In this document: piece by piece, positions 1 through 11,661 of the stretch
Layout of the letters: every line of letters starts with the position of its first letter
How positions within the stretch are numbered: position 1 is the stretch's first letter
Source: Hawksworthiomyces lignivorus
Lineage: Eukaryota > Ascomycota > Sordariomycetes > Ophiostomatales > Ophiostomataceae
Reading direction: 5' to 3'
Assembly (NCBI GenBank): GCA_002917075.1
Contig: NTMA01000094.1
Location: forward strand, 62,001-126,000
DNA: 64,000 nt
Notes under the pieces: generated by a model
Databases searched by the model: none
The model's input: only the letters and a program-made list of their open reading frames with translations
Told to the model about the DNA's origin: nothing
Position numbers and translations under genes: made by a program

Positions 1-26
1 TACCATCTGCTAATTCCCCAATTTAG

Positions 27-224
27 ACCATTATCGAAAATTCTATACGAGAATTATGCGGAGTTGGTGTCTCAAATTCATCTTGCGCTTGTGCTATTGG
101 CTTGGCATGCTCAGGTATTGTGCTTTGCCGCCATCAATTCCCAGATTCTGAAGATCAACAAGCTTTCAGCGACATTATTGCGCTCACACGTGATAGACAT
201 GCATGGTCAGTCCGGGCATCTTAG
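27..224 (+). CDS. Terminal exon of a gene entering from the left (partial)
   Basis: Bases 9-26 look like an intron 3' end: a CTAAT-type branch site, then a pyrimidine-rich stretch and TTTAG. From base 27 one frame stays open for 65 codons to TAG at 222-224. The translated end contains the segments RELCGVGVS and FPDSEDQQAFSDII, a hydrophobic helix followed by an acidic helix. This is compatible with the C-terminus of a fungal transcription factor, but that is only an impression. A second frame is also open from base 1 to about 240 and reads less like protein. The body of the gene lies outside the window, so the product cannot be named. Confidence 0.4.
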   Translation, partial: TIIENSIRELCGVGVSNSSCACAIGLACSGIVLCRHQFPDSEDQQAFSDIIALTRDRHAWSVRAS

Positions 225-898
225 GTACTCGATGTAAATAATTATCTGTGTATAGTCTAATTAATCGGTGTAAGTCTGGAGCAGCTGTTGTGGCCGCAGG
301 AACTGGTGGTCACCCCAATTAAGAAAAGTAGGCGAATCTTCTCTTGCGTATTGGCTAGAGTCTTTTTGGCCTCCTCAACGACAACGTATAAATACAGCGC
401 TCGTTTCCGTTATCTCTCTTTTGTACTCTTTCCTTTTTTTTATCTTCCTTTTCTTCTCTCTCTCTCTCTCTCTCTCTCCTTTTTTTTATTTTTATTTTTA
501 TTTTTATTTTTTTTACTAAACGTATACTATTGCTATAAGTATATGTTCCTGCACAGAAAAATTCAGCTTCTGTAACAGTAATGGTCACGTAAGCGGTAGG
601 TTAATGAATTCATGCTTAACCCGATGATTTAGGGATAAAAAAAGTTTCAGACTCCTATAACCTTGCTGCGGCCGTTAGAAGCAACGGAGTCAATCAATCG
701 TCGGCTTGCCCTTCGAGAAGTCTACAAAGACCACCCAAATCTCTCTGCTCCCTCTTTCCTTCTGTGTCATCAACAACTACTATCATCTCACTATTATCTT
801 CAGCCATTTTCTGAGTCTGGCGCTCTGTTTAACACTGCTTCCAAACCTCTTGTCACATTGTCTTTTCCACCCCTTCTTTCCTCGTCCCCCCTGCCTCT
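225..898. other. Intergenic, pyrimidine-rich, CT microsatellite
   Basis: No supportable gene. Bases about 425-515 are a long pyrimidine tract with a (CT)n run near 455-478 followed by T-rich ATTTT repeats. ORFs here are artefacts of this low-complexity sequence. The stretch separates the gene entering from the left from the 3' end of the secreted-protein gene on the other strand. Confidence 0.7.
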
Positions 899-1445
899 TT
901 AGTCTTCCTCGTCTCCAACGGCGCAAGTTGCATCATACACAATTATGCCGCTGCTTTTCTTAGATAAATCCACGAGCTGATCGCTGGGAACTGAATAGAG
1001 CAAACTGCTCGTTGGCGGGGCAACAACAATAGTAAAGAACCCAGAAGCGATCACAAAGCTGCGGCATGAATATTTCTCGCAGAGTGCTCGACAGCCAGAC
1101 AAAGTGGTACCAGAAGCTGCTGGGCTCTCAAAGATAGGTTCGTATTGAAGCTTGAGAGCATGGTCTTCACCACAATAGATTTTCTCCGGAGAGTATGAGA
1201 CCGAGACGTCATTGCGATAGTTTAATGCTGGATCAGCGGCTGCGATAGCCTCGCAATCATCATTCACATTCGCGTTGCTGGGCCTAGGCACACTTAGCAA
1301 ATCGAGTTACTGGGGCCAGACTTCCGATTCACTTGGCTTACATTGAAGCCGAGTTGCAAGGCTTTAGCAATGCAATATTGGCCGCAGGCGCCGATGAAAC
1401 AAAGACGGCCCGCAGGACACAAGCTAGGATTAGTTTGCCGTACAT
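899..1445 (-). CDS. Small cysteine-rich secreted protein (unknown function)
   Basis: Two exons on the minus strand, 1445-1342 and 1283-899, give 162 residues. The intron has a GTAAGC donor, a CTAAG-like branch and a CCTAG acceptor, and the frame continues across it. The start at 1445 gives a typical signal peptide: short basic start, hydrophobic core (LILACVLRAVFV), and an AxA-like cleavage area near residue 20 (SAPAA). About seven cysteines remain in the mature part, including a C-x3-C-x3-C triplet near the middle. I recognise no family. Such proteins may be effectors, hydrophobin-like surface proteins or other secreted factors; the sequence does not decide. Confidence 0.6.
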
Positions 1446-2633
1446 TTTTTTTATCGTGGAAAGATGTCGTGATTTGTAACACAAATGATAATAGCCTGTG
1501 CAAATTAGGTGGAAGTGGGCAAGAGCCATATATACAACAGGTATTTGGCTTTCAAAACTCCGCGTAAATCTATCGATACTCTTCTAACATTGCTAAAAAG
1601 AGACAAGATAAGCTAAAATCAACGTCTACAATGAAGGCAAAGAGGATACTAGAGCAAGTAGCCATAGACAAATAGGTCCTCTCTGTGGCGATCTCGCTCA
1701 GAATCTCTCTCAGCTGCCCGCTCTCTAATTCACTAAGATGAGATAGACAGGGCTCGGCGGTTGAAAGGCAGGGCCCTTAACGTTGATTTGCTGCTGCCCG
1801 ACTAGTTGCTGATCTATGTTGGGGGAGCGAATTGTAAGGGGGACATACAATATCTACTTTAATATAATCACTATTATGATATAAAATTAGGTATGCTCAG
1901 CCAGGTCCCACAGTTGTGCTTTATTTAGTATGTTGCTTTTGATATTAATTCTCTTGCCCGCGGACGTATTAGCTCTGCTCGAAAATTTTCTACAACGTAA
2001 TTGGTTGTGGTGCGACTGCCATGGCAGTTTGGCTGCGGGAGAATTCCGATTCCGACACACTCTACGAACGTCGAGATGCTAACAAGAGAACTGATAAGTG
2101 CATCAGAACACGCCCAGTGAGTATATCTGTTCAGGTCGTTATCCTGGAACCTCGTTACAGTGGTGACGTAAGGATGTAAATAGTAGAAGCATGCAAATTA
2201 AACCTCATACGGTTGAATTGTTTGTTACAAACATCACTGTGGATTACGATCCTTACCACTGGGGAAATCGCGGCTGCGACGTTATGTCTAAAATATAATA
2301 ATGTACGGGTCTGGGGCGAAACGAGACGCTGCTATTCCCACTCAACGAGTATATCGAATCTAAAGATAAAAAAGGAAAGAAGAAAGAAAAACAGTTCTCT
2401 GCCATATCCGTGGCCTGATCAAAAGCCAAGTGTTTGCCCAGCTCGTTGCCAGGGCGGGTGGGTCTTGAGAACCGGACCTTGAATGGAAGCCTTTTACTTG
2501 TGTAAATACTGCCAGTGCAAAGGTCTACAAAACAAGTGGCTGCAACATGAGATACTAGATGATTGTTGGTTGTTGAAAGAGTGGTTGCAACATAGGAAGA
2601 TCCTACCAAGGATAATGCTTCCCTGGTAACCTA
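1446..2633. other. Intergenic, no gene seen
   Basis: About 1.2 kb with only short ORFs on both strands, none with domain character or convincing splice structure. It holds the promoter of the small secreted protein and the 3' flank of the reductase gene. Confidence 0.6.
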
Positions 2634-4822
2634 TCAGCCCCAAATGTCCTCTTGCCAGCGACGCGACCTCTTTCTTGCCATTTCAAATTCTGTAAAGCTG
2701 TTGGGTGACCATTTCTGTTGTGTACAGAGAACGTCACTCAAGGCCAGCCGCACGTTACGTGCCATGGAAGAGGAACCACAAATGTAAAGACTTGCGTCGT
2801 TTCCCAATAGTAGCTGACAGATACTTTCGCCTTCTTCGATGATCTTGTCCTGAACGTGTATTTTATCTCCGACCTGAGAGTACGCTGTGAAGAGATGAAG
2901 CTTCCCGCCCAAACTTTCCGCCAGGGATGCAAACTCTTGTTGATACAGATGCTCAGATGGAGATTTGCAACCAAAGAACAAAAGAGTTCGGCCGATTTCT
3001 TTGCCCAATTTTGCTTGTTTGGCTATGTGGCGGACGAAGCCTCGAAATGGAGCAATCCCTGAGCCGGCGGCTATCAATATCATTGGTCTTGATGGAACAA
3101 CTGGCATGCGAAATTGAGACCTGCGAATCTGGGCGAAGATGGTAGGATTTTCTCTCTTTTCTAGGGAAGATGCTTCAGGGTTCGTATCTGAGAAAGAGGT
3201 GAGCTTGTCTAATACGAAATGTGATGCAAGACCCCGGACCACCTGATCAGAGTTCTCTAGCTGAACCGTTGTCAGGCTCACGGTAATAGATACTAGCCTA
3301 GGCTCGAGGCTTGACGTAGAACAAATAGAATAAAACCTCGGTCTTAATGACCCTATTTGCTCAATAAGAAACGATAAAGGCAGATGCCACGGGGCCATTG
3401 GTGACGCATCTCTGAGCACAGATGCAAGCGTGATCTTATGTGATGACCTGTACTTTGTGTACGCAGCAACATCTGAGGACACAGATTTTATGAACGATCT
3501 AGACTCATCAGAAGGGGCAAATTGCTCTAGATCTTTAATAAACTCGCGAGACAGTGGTGCAGCGATTTCGAGTCGCGAACGAAAAAGCGATCGAAGAGTC
3601 ACCGGCCCATTCCAGACGTCACGCCACTCCAGAGTTGAAAGTTTTGGAGTTATTTCCACATGCCTATCGAGGTCCATAGCTGAGAGGCCCAACCGCTCAC
3701 TCAAAAGCTGCACTTCTGAGTCTTCATTGGCGGGCCAAAGAGCGATATGATCTCCAGTGATATATTTCAGCTCCAGATGCTCACTGATGGTGATGTCAAT
3801 ATGAAAGACAGGCCGTCCATCTATCCCTGTTATGCGACGAGAACTCTGAATGGGCAAGTAGTAGAGGGTAGAGAGAGTATTTTTCATTCTTCTGGATCCT
3901 GCTTCAGTCATTCGGAGGGGTGTGTAGAGGTCACTGGTGTCGATGGCATTATCAGAAAACTGAACGTGGACATTCGACTGGTAAGGGCGTGGTTGTGCAT
4001 TGAGCCCAATCTTGGAGACAAATGTGTTGAAAAGTTCTTCTTTCCAATCAGCATAGTCTTCGTCCACCAGACCGGTACCGTCATCGGCTAGGTGAAGGTC
4101 AAGAACTGGAGTCGCGCCAGCTTTCAATAAAAGATCGTATGACGAACGCGCGAACTGGTTATAGAACTTGTAGTTGCTGTTACCAACGCCAAGGACGGAA
4201 AACCTCAAGTTTTGTAGGCAGTTTTCAGGCAGTGATGTTTTCAACCAGTCTGAGAATTCAAATCCATTGTCCGGCGGGTCACCTTCTCCATATGTAGAGA
4301 GGATGAAGATGACTATTGCCTTAGCTGGAATATGACAAATTGTGGCACTGTCGTAATCAGAGAGGGCAGCAACGAGGACCGATTTTGAAAATTGACGATC
4401 GATGGCCATGCTCAGATGTTGTGCCAAACGTTGTGAAGTGCCAGACTGTGAGGCGTAGAACACAACGATATCTTGGTTCTGTTGGACAAAGCAAAAGTAG
4501 TGACGAACAATTAGCCTCGGAGGTCATTAGGAAAGCTAGACATTCATTATATTTTTCATACCGACTCGCAAATTGCCTGGCTGACATCTCTTTGGATTTC
4601 CATGGCTTCTGAAGCAGCAAAATTGGCCTGTGGACATTCGAACCAGAGATGAAAGTTTGGATCTCCTTCATCGCGAGTAAAGAACACGAGGGAGACGATA
4701 AAGATGACAATAGCAAGCAACGAGTCATCCCATTCGGTGCCAGCTTTGAAATATAGTAATGGCAATTGGGAAAGCCTGACGAAATCAATTTCGCGTTCGA
4801 TGAGTTTTATCCAGTTATCCAT
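2634..4822 (-). CDS. NADPH-cytochrome P450 reductase (cluster-associated paralogue)
   Basis: Two exons, 4822-4562 and 4478-2634, joined over an intron with a GTATGA donor and CCAACAG acceptor, give 701 residues, the usual size of the family. The start at 4822 is the first ATG of the frame. A membrane anchor (LLAIVIFIVSLVFF) lies near residues 36-50. Then come the FMN-binding flavodoxin motif SQSGTS (about 97-102), a connecting domain, the FAD motif RFYSICS (about 470), a GSGIAPFRGF loop and the NADPH motif CGSSSMARNV (about 650). The C-terminus ends in DIWG, with the aromatic residue expected to stack on FAD. It passes electrons from NADPH to ER P450s. The gene lies head to head with a P450 at 5601, which suggests a dedicated partner beside the housekeeping reductase that must be elsewhere in the genome. 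Confidence 0.93.
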
Positions 4823-5600
4823 GTCAAAATTTGATTGTTTCAAAAAAAAAAAAAATAGAAAAAAATTAAAAGAAAATAAATCTCAAAAGTCAGGCGACAC
4901 ACGGTTCAAAATACAGAATCCCGAGGATCTCTACTATCTATATGTGAATAAGAGAATTAAGTCTAGATAGGCACAATATATATCTTATATCGAGATTGTT
5001 AATCCTTGTCTTGCACAACCTGCTATGAGTTTTTCTTTTGTGTTTATTTATTTATCATCTATTATTGTTGCAGTTATTATCACCTAGCTCACTCATCATT
5101 TAACAGCTTTTCTCATAAATCAATTTTCTCTAGACCTCTCCTAGTATATTCAGAATTAAATATTCCTCTATGTACATTGTTATCACCCTACATCCAAACG
5201 GAGTTCTTTCGGTATGGTTAGCCAAGAAGCCTTTTTGATTTAGCGTCTTTTTCTTGAAGAGGAAAATTTCCCCTTCAAGAATAATAAACCATTTCCTTTT
5301 ATGGCGTACACTATAATTACAGCTACAACTTAGAGAGGGAATTTGCTGCTTTGGGTCTTATTTATCTTGTGACAAAAAACGAAAGTACATAGTACACAAG
5401 TGGTGGTCTGCATCTCTACTATGGCCATCTGTTCGCAGCATTTCTCTCGTTTAAGATTAATTTGATGACGATTTTTATGGACAACTATTGAGTATAAGTG
5501 TCTCTTTTCTGAAAGCATTTATTATTCATTCTTTCCAGCACAATAGCATCTTTGCGGTACTGCTTTGGTATATTCCATCTCTCGTACAGATATCCTCATA
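4823..5600. promoter_or_regulatory. Divergent promoter between P450 reductase and P450
   Basis: About 780 bases separate the start codons of the reductase (minus) and the P450 (plus). The stretch is AT-rich with an A13 run at about 4842-4853 and pyrimidine tracts near 5020-5120. No clear TATA box or zinc-cluster site was recognised. The head-to-head arrangement suggests shared control. Confidence 0.55.
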
Positions 5601-7317
5601 ATGTATGGGCTAATACTTTTTGTATTATGCCTGGCGGCATTCATATTTCGCCTCGTTTTATGGCCAGTGGTCAAGTACTTCTTTGATGAGAAAGGCCTTC
5701 GAAAATTCCCAAATTTGACACCACTGTCTGGAATCACGAATCTTCCCTACATGCTCGAGTCAGCAAGAGGTCATCGCTCAGAACGCCTGGCAGAGTTGCA
5801 CAAAAAATATCCTGTCATTCGCGTGGGGCCGAATATGCTGTCCTATGGTGACCTAAGGGCTATCAAGGTAAGGTATATCGACACAAGAGAAAGAAAAAAG
5901 ATAACAAATAAAACTAAATTATGAATATAGGATATCTACGGACATAATACCAAGTGCTTTAAAGGTTCATTTTATAAAATTACAGCTGGCACGCATTACC
6001 ACCTTGCCGATGTTATTGATAAAGTGGATCACCAACGAAAGCGAAAGGTGCTTTCCAGCGCCTACGCTATCAAGAATTTAGAAGCTTGGGAATTTAAGGT
6101 TGCCGACAAGGTTGAACGTCTCATGCGACAGTTAGACAATCGCTGCACAGCCCCTCTGAAAGACAGAATAACCTGCCCTATGCCGGATCATTTGACTGTG
6201 GAATTTCGCACCTGGACTAACTATTTTACCATGGAGGCGATTGTCGACATCGGTCTCAGCAAAATTCTTGGCTTTCTTGATCGTGCTGATGATGAAACAT
6301 TGGCCGAAAAGTTGGATGGCACGCAGTACCAGGCTCATTATAGCCAGAGTATACACGACCAACTTACTGGACAGTCGCATCTAGTCTGGTCTTCAGACTG
6401 GTATCACATACTGTGGAAGTTTATGCCATACATCTCGTCTAAATACTACAGGTCAGCACAAGCTGCGAATAATTTCAGCAACATTGTCATCCGGGAAACT
6501 CGAGAGCGACTGAAGCGGTACCAGAAAGGCGAAAAGCTAGACGATTTTTTCCAAGCTCTGATGGAATCAAAGGATGGATCTGCACACCGGTTACCATTTG
6601 GAGAAATCTACGCTGAAATGAGTGTGATGAGTATGTATTTCCTCTCCGCCGAGCAAGTTCATGGCTTCCCACTCCGCACGATGCAAAATAAACTTGGAAA
6701 CGATGCTAACTGAATTTACAGTGAATGCGGGTTCTGTAACAACTGCTATTGCTATACAAAATGCTGTGTACTTGCTTCTGCGTCATCCTCATATTCTGAA
6801 AGAAGTCCGAGAAGAAATTGATAGTGTTGTTGACCGCGACGAGGCCGTTCTTGCTTACGATAAACTGAAAGACCTGCCGTTTTTACGGGCCTGCTTAGAT
6901 GAGAGCCTACGATTATACCCCCCCACAACATTTGGTCTACCACGCAAAACACCTCCTGAAGGCTGCACAATCCTGGACGATTTCATTGCAGGCAACACAG
7001 AGGTTTCTATTTCCTCATATGTTGCACACCGCAACGAACAAGTGTTTCCCAATGCCGATTCTTATTTGCCAAAGCGCTGGCTAGGCGAAGAAGGAAAGCA
7101 GCTTCAGCCATATTTTATTACGTTTAGCGCAGGTGCTCGAGGCTGCATCGGCCGCAATATCAGCTACCTCGAACAAACTGTCTGCGTAGCCAGTCTCATA
7201 CACCGGTATGAGATGGCGCTCCCATCGCCAAACTGGGAGCTCAAGCATGTCGAGCATTTCCAGCTCGTGCCGGAACCAATGCCTTTGAAAATTTGGCGAC
7301 GTGTCATTCCCGAATGA
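5601..7317 (+). CDS. Cytochrome P450 monooxygenase (membrane-bound, class II)
   Basis: Three exons, 5601-5867, 5931-6630 and 6722-7317, give 520 residues. Introns have GTAAGG/ATATAG and GTATGT/TTTACAG ends with CTAAAT and CTAAC branch sites. The start at 5601 places a hydrophobic anchor (LILFVLCLAAFIFRLVLW) at the N-terminus. Later motifs are the I-helix AGSVTT (about 325), ExxR as ESLR (about 382), PERW-type LPKRW, and the haem loop FSAGARGCIGRN with the ligand cysteine near 463. The acid normally found before the threonine of the I-helix is a valine here. The YGHN and KRKVLS segments recall benzoate-4-monooxygenase-like P450s, but this is a weak assignment and the substrate is unknown. The adjacent reductase gene is its likely electron donor. 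Confidence 0.9.
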
Positions 7318-7724
7318 CAAATTAGAATAAAAATACAGAATTGTTAGATAGTGGAATAGATTTGAGAAAATGAAATATAACACTATTGTATGAAAAGAAA
7401 AAAAAGTGACAGTCGATATCAATAAACAGCTGCTTACTATGCAAATCAAAGGCTATGCCATTACCAGCCGCCAGCTGGCTACTTGTAATGGTACCTACTA
7501 GAGAAGATACGAATTTCACTCACCATAAAAAACGAAAGGCGCGCACATAGAACAGCAGGTGAGAGCTGACTAAACCAGCGGCTCTGATTTGTGAATATTT
7601 CTCCTGAGATTCGCTCATCAGTGAGTTAATATATGGACATCTGGTTTCTGTGTTTCTCTAAATACGAGTATCTAGTCTGCGTGCCCATTGCTGCCTCAGG
7701 AGATATGCATGGCTTGTAAAGTTT

Positions 7725-7763
<39 letters not shown>

Positions 7764-8143
7764 GTTTAAAAATATCAACAGAATTTCACGGCAGCTCGTC
7801 TAAATGCGGTTCGTAGTAATAATGCCGACCAAGGCGCAAATAACCCAATCAATGCATGCGGCTCCACGGCACCGAGTTCGGTCAATTAATGCAGGACCGG
7901 TTGAAACGAGTCGAACGCCATAACGATTGCGAGCTAGGCATTGCGAAAGCTGTAAGATCTGCAAACCGCTGTCGTCATCCTCCAAATCATCGCACAAGGT
8001 CTCGCACAAACTTATAAAATCAACTGCGAATATCTGCTCAATTCCTTGGCGGTTTATTGATTTTCACGAGATATAATTGCCTACGCTCGCTGAAATCACT
8101 AATTAAACAAGGTCTAACAGCAGATCCGTAGCTATACTCAGCA
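7318..8143. other. Intergenic with a 37-nt poly-A run
   Basis: No gene seen. A pure A run covers 7726-7762. It lies 400 bases past the P450 stop, so it is not that gene's poly-A signal. Bases 7800-8010 contain a minus-strand ORF without domain character. The end of the stretch serves as the aldo-keto reductase promoter. Confidence 0.6.
7726..7762. repeat. Poly(A) tract, 37 nt
   Basis: Uninterrupted A37. It could be a slippage-generated homopolymer or the tail of an old retroposed element. I see no clear target-site duplication around it. Confidence 0.85.
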
Positions 8144-9180
8144 ATGGCGGCGTTTACTACAATCAAGCTCAACGATGGACATGAAATCCCACTGGTGTGT
8201 CCTTACACGTGCCTTTGTTTCGTAACTATGTGAGCTAATCAAAGAATATAGGTCGGATTTGGCGTCGGCACCAAGCTCTCGAGACGCAACAACGAGAGCG
8301 AGGATATTATTCGTTATACGACGGCAGCCATTGATGCCGGATTCTATCACTTGGATGGCGCAGAATGTATGTGCCATTCACGGAGGAGCCACCTGATCAA
8401 AAATATATGGAAGATAAGAAAATCATGAAATGGAAATGAGAGACTAACACATTGGTAGCCTATCAAAACGAAGAGGAGCTTGGCGCCGCTATTCGAGCAG
8501 CCGGCGTGCCGCGCAGCCAGCTCTTTGTTACCACCAAGACGAACGTTCACGAAGACGAGCCCATTAGCGTGACGCTGGACCGGTCTCTGACCAAGCTCGG
8601 CCTTGAGTACGTCGATCTCTACTTGCTCCACCACCCGCGGTTTGCCAAGACGCCCGAGGACCACCAGAAGCGCTGGGAAGAGTTAGAGGCCGTGCAGGCG
8701 GCCGGCAAGGCGCGCTCCATCGGCGTCAGCAACTACCTGCAAGAGCATCTCGAGGCACTGCTGGCCACCGCCAAGGTTGTGCCCGCCGTCAACCAGATCG
8801 AGCACCATCCATACTACCAGAGGCCCGACCTGGTAGCCTTTAACCGTAAGCATGGCATTACAGTGACTGCGTATGGGCCGCTGGTACCGCTGACGAAAGG
8901 CGCCCCGGGTCCGCTTGACCCCGTGTATCCGGCGCTCGCCAAAAAGTACGGTGTGACGACGACGGATATCGCGCTCGGCTGGTCCATCCAGCAGGGCGTC
9001 GTACCCATCACTACAAGCACAAAGGCAGACCGGTTAAAGAGCATCGTAGCGGCGGTACCAGGCTTGAAGCTCAGCGAAGAGGACGTGGCTGAGATCACAA
9101 AGGTTGGCAGCGAAAAAGATTTTCACGGATATGGCAGAAGGCCTCCGGTGAATGCTTCTGTTTCTAAGAATACGTTGTAA
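8144..9180 (+). CDS. Aldo-keto reductase
   Basis: Three exons, 8144-8194, 8252-8366 and 8459-9180, give 295 residues. The introns have GTGTGT and GTATGT donors and a CTAAC branch in the second. The AKR catalytic tetrad can be read directly: Asp52 and Tyr57 in DGAESY, Lys82 in VTTK and His113 in LYLLHH. The C-terminal half carries the NADPH-binding signature around ITTSTK. Length and order fit the cytosolic (alpha/beta)8-barrel AKR family that reduces aldehydes and ketones with NADPH. The third exon is clearly more GC-rich than its flanks. The gene follows the P450 pair at 0.8 kb in the same direction and may belong to that module. The substrate is not predictable. Confidence 0.92.
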
Positions 9181-11661
9181 GTCAGCAGGTCGCTTTCATG
9201 CGCTACAGCTAGCAGCTACTAGCCAAAAACAAACAAAAAATATCATATACACTGGACGAGAGAATCGCGTTCTAAATGCCTTCGTAGTTAAATGTCCGAT
9301 GTGTATATCAGCGCAAGCTAGAGCAATACTTTGATTTGGAAGTCGACTAGCATTTTGAGAAGCTTACCTGGGCCTTCTAATTGAAAAGTCTTTAGCCTTG
9401 GAGTATAGTTATAATCCTTGGGTTTCCCAGCTCATCCATATCCAGAGGCACACCTCAGAGACGGTCTTGCTTGCCATTGTCTTTTGAAAGCAACTCGGCG
9501 CATACAACAGAAATTTGAAGTGTCCAAGTCTCAATTTGCCTTACTCTCTCTGCTAGGCCATAACATAAACACCAAAGAATCGACAATTTCTAGTCACTTC
9601 CATGATCCTACTTATGACATTCAAGAGTTAGATACGGTGTTGTTATTGACATAATCTTGTGAGATTAATATTCACATTTTATTTATTTAAGGCTTTGTTC
9701 CATCGATTTCAGCTCTCTCTAATTCGATAAAAAGTAATATTTCGTTACTGATTAACGCTCGATTTAAAAATTGAAACATTTTTGATTGCAGTTTTTCGCT
9801 TGTACGAAAGAAAACCTGATGTTGGATATGAGGGGTCCGACTGGATAGTTCTATCTCGCCGGAAGTGTGTTGAGATATGACAGAGGACTGGACGTTTTTG
9901 TATTGGTGTTGTGTTCAAATAATGGTTCAAAAGTTTGGCACGGTTCCAAACGGGAATAGCCGTTTACCAAAAAGGCTACTTACATGGGTGCTTTCTCGGG
10001 TGCCTGTCTGGGTGCCTGTCTGGGTGCCTGTCTGGATGCTTGTCCGGATATATGTGCATGCTCGAATTGTAACAGAAATCTACAACGATAAGCAGCAGCC
10101 ATCTGATCCTGGCCAATTGGTATTCTTCTTATCTTGACTTAAAGGCTGTGATTGGTTAGTAATTAGTAATAAAGAAGGGTCGGAACCAACCCGGTTATTC
10201 CGGAGTCAATAACATTGACTTCATAAGAAATAGAATAATTATGCTATACTTGCTCTGCATTGGCACAGCCTTGCCTTCTACGGGAACTGCTTCTTGTCCG
10301 AGCCGAAGCTAGGCAGACTGATGACGTTGGTACCGACGACATTGTTTGAAGAAAGGCTGCAGCGAAGTAGCTCACAGTTGGAAGCGGAGATACGTGGCAT
10401 CGCCGAGTTTTACAGACATCTCGGAGTTGATCACTCCCGCCCAGATCTCTTGAAACTGTCAAGTACGATTCTAATTATGCTGTATTGGAAGGTGACCAAT
10501 GGAGATACCACCGGCAGCGGCTCTGGCCATCTTGCGTAGAATTGAAACTGGGAGAAGGTATACCTACAAATTTTGCCATACTGCCTATGCGTTCGGTAGA
10601 GCTTCATCGTCCTACATAGCCAATGGGATTCGTGATAGAGCCCTTTATCCTGGAGCTATGGAGGACCTTTCCCGGTGCTTAGAAAGGCCAGTAGATGGAC
10701 ACTCTCAAGTCTGCTTCATGGACATTCAAAACCTTTCTAGGTTCTATTAACAAAGCCACCTCGGAAAACGGCTCAGCGGCGACATTGTTTGCCATCGTAA
10801 TAGACTCAGTCAACAGGACGTCGGGGTTATGGAGAGGGTGGCCAAAGATCTATGTCGCCACAGACAGCCTGCCGATCTTGACGCCCACAATGGTCTCCAA
10901 TAAGGCTGTCTGCTTAGATAGCATCGTCATGTTGTTCGTCATTAATCTTGTTGTCATTAGGACGCCTTCTTCTGTGTTGCCATACGAAAAAGGAGTGCAA
11001 CCAGTCCATTATCGTGGCTCTGTAGCTAGTAAAGATTTCTGCTAACAAAATGTCATATGAAGTGTAAGAAATTCCCAGTCGAAACCACTTTACCATGTGC
11101 GGCTGTGGCCGCGCCTCCTCGCTTTCCCATTACATCGTAGATTGCCACCCATACCCAAACTATTGGGAACGACCATCGACCCAAGTTGACTACCCCCGTT
11201 TCCTTACAAACTCTGGGGAAACTCACCATGCTGCAGTAACATTCGATTATGTTAATCAATCAGGGAATGAACTTCCAACAGGAAGTTTAGCCAGCTTTCC
11301 TGTGGACTGGCTACCTCTTAATCTCGGTGTGGAAGATATGTTTCCCTAGGACCCACTCCACGCCTTGCATCCTAGATATAGCCGGACCGTGTGTCCCGAT
11401 AGGGTGCTTGTGGCCATTATGATATGCAGCCAAGCGCTAGCGTAAGCTTCCGAGTTACCAGCTCATGCAGCTTGGAGCTCATTGTCAGCAATTTACGCCA
11501 AAGCAGGACGTGCCTCCTCGCCCAACTTTTAAGCACTCACAGCACCCTGGTACTATATAGATGCATCTACAGAATAATGTATCTACGAAGTTATGCTCTT
11601 GACTTCTTTTATAAATACTTTATTTTGATTGATTTCTTTATTTAACTTTCGTATTATGTCT
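9181..11661. other. Gene-poor region with broken ORFs (possible relic)
   Basis: About 2.5 kb without a gene I can support. Bases 10294-11045 contain three plus-strand ORFs of 81-116 codons in different frames with moderately protein-like composition. A further ORF lies at 11095-11349. No frame joins them with convincing splice sites and no family is recognised. They may be remains of a decayed gene. A 12-bp minisatellite lies at 9985-10044. Confidence 0.45.
9985..10044. repeat. 12-bp minisatellite, 5 units
   Basis: Five tandem 12-bp units with core TGGGTGCCTGTC. Units 2-4 (9997-10032) are nearly identical, and the first and last units are diverged. In one plus-strand frame it would encode repeated VPVW, but no real gene surrounds it. 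Confidence 0.85.

Noticed and set aside
288..588. ORFs on both strands rich in Leu/Phe or Arg/Glu
   Set aside because: They read through a CT microsatellite and T-rich repeats; composition is an artefact.
3430..4091. Plus-strand ORFs of 106 and 114 codons
   Set aside because: They lie antisense to the well-supported P450 reductase.
9985..10044. VPVW peptide repeat as a possible repeat protein or CRISPR-like array
   Set aside because: It is a 12-bp minisatellite with no spacers and no surrounding gene; eukaryotic context excludes CRISPR.
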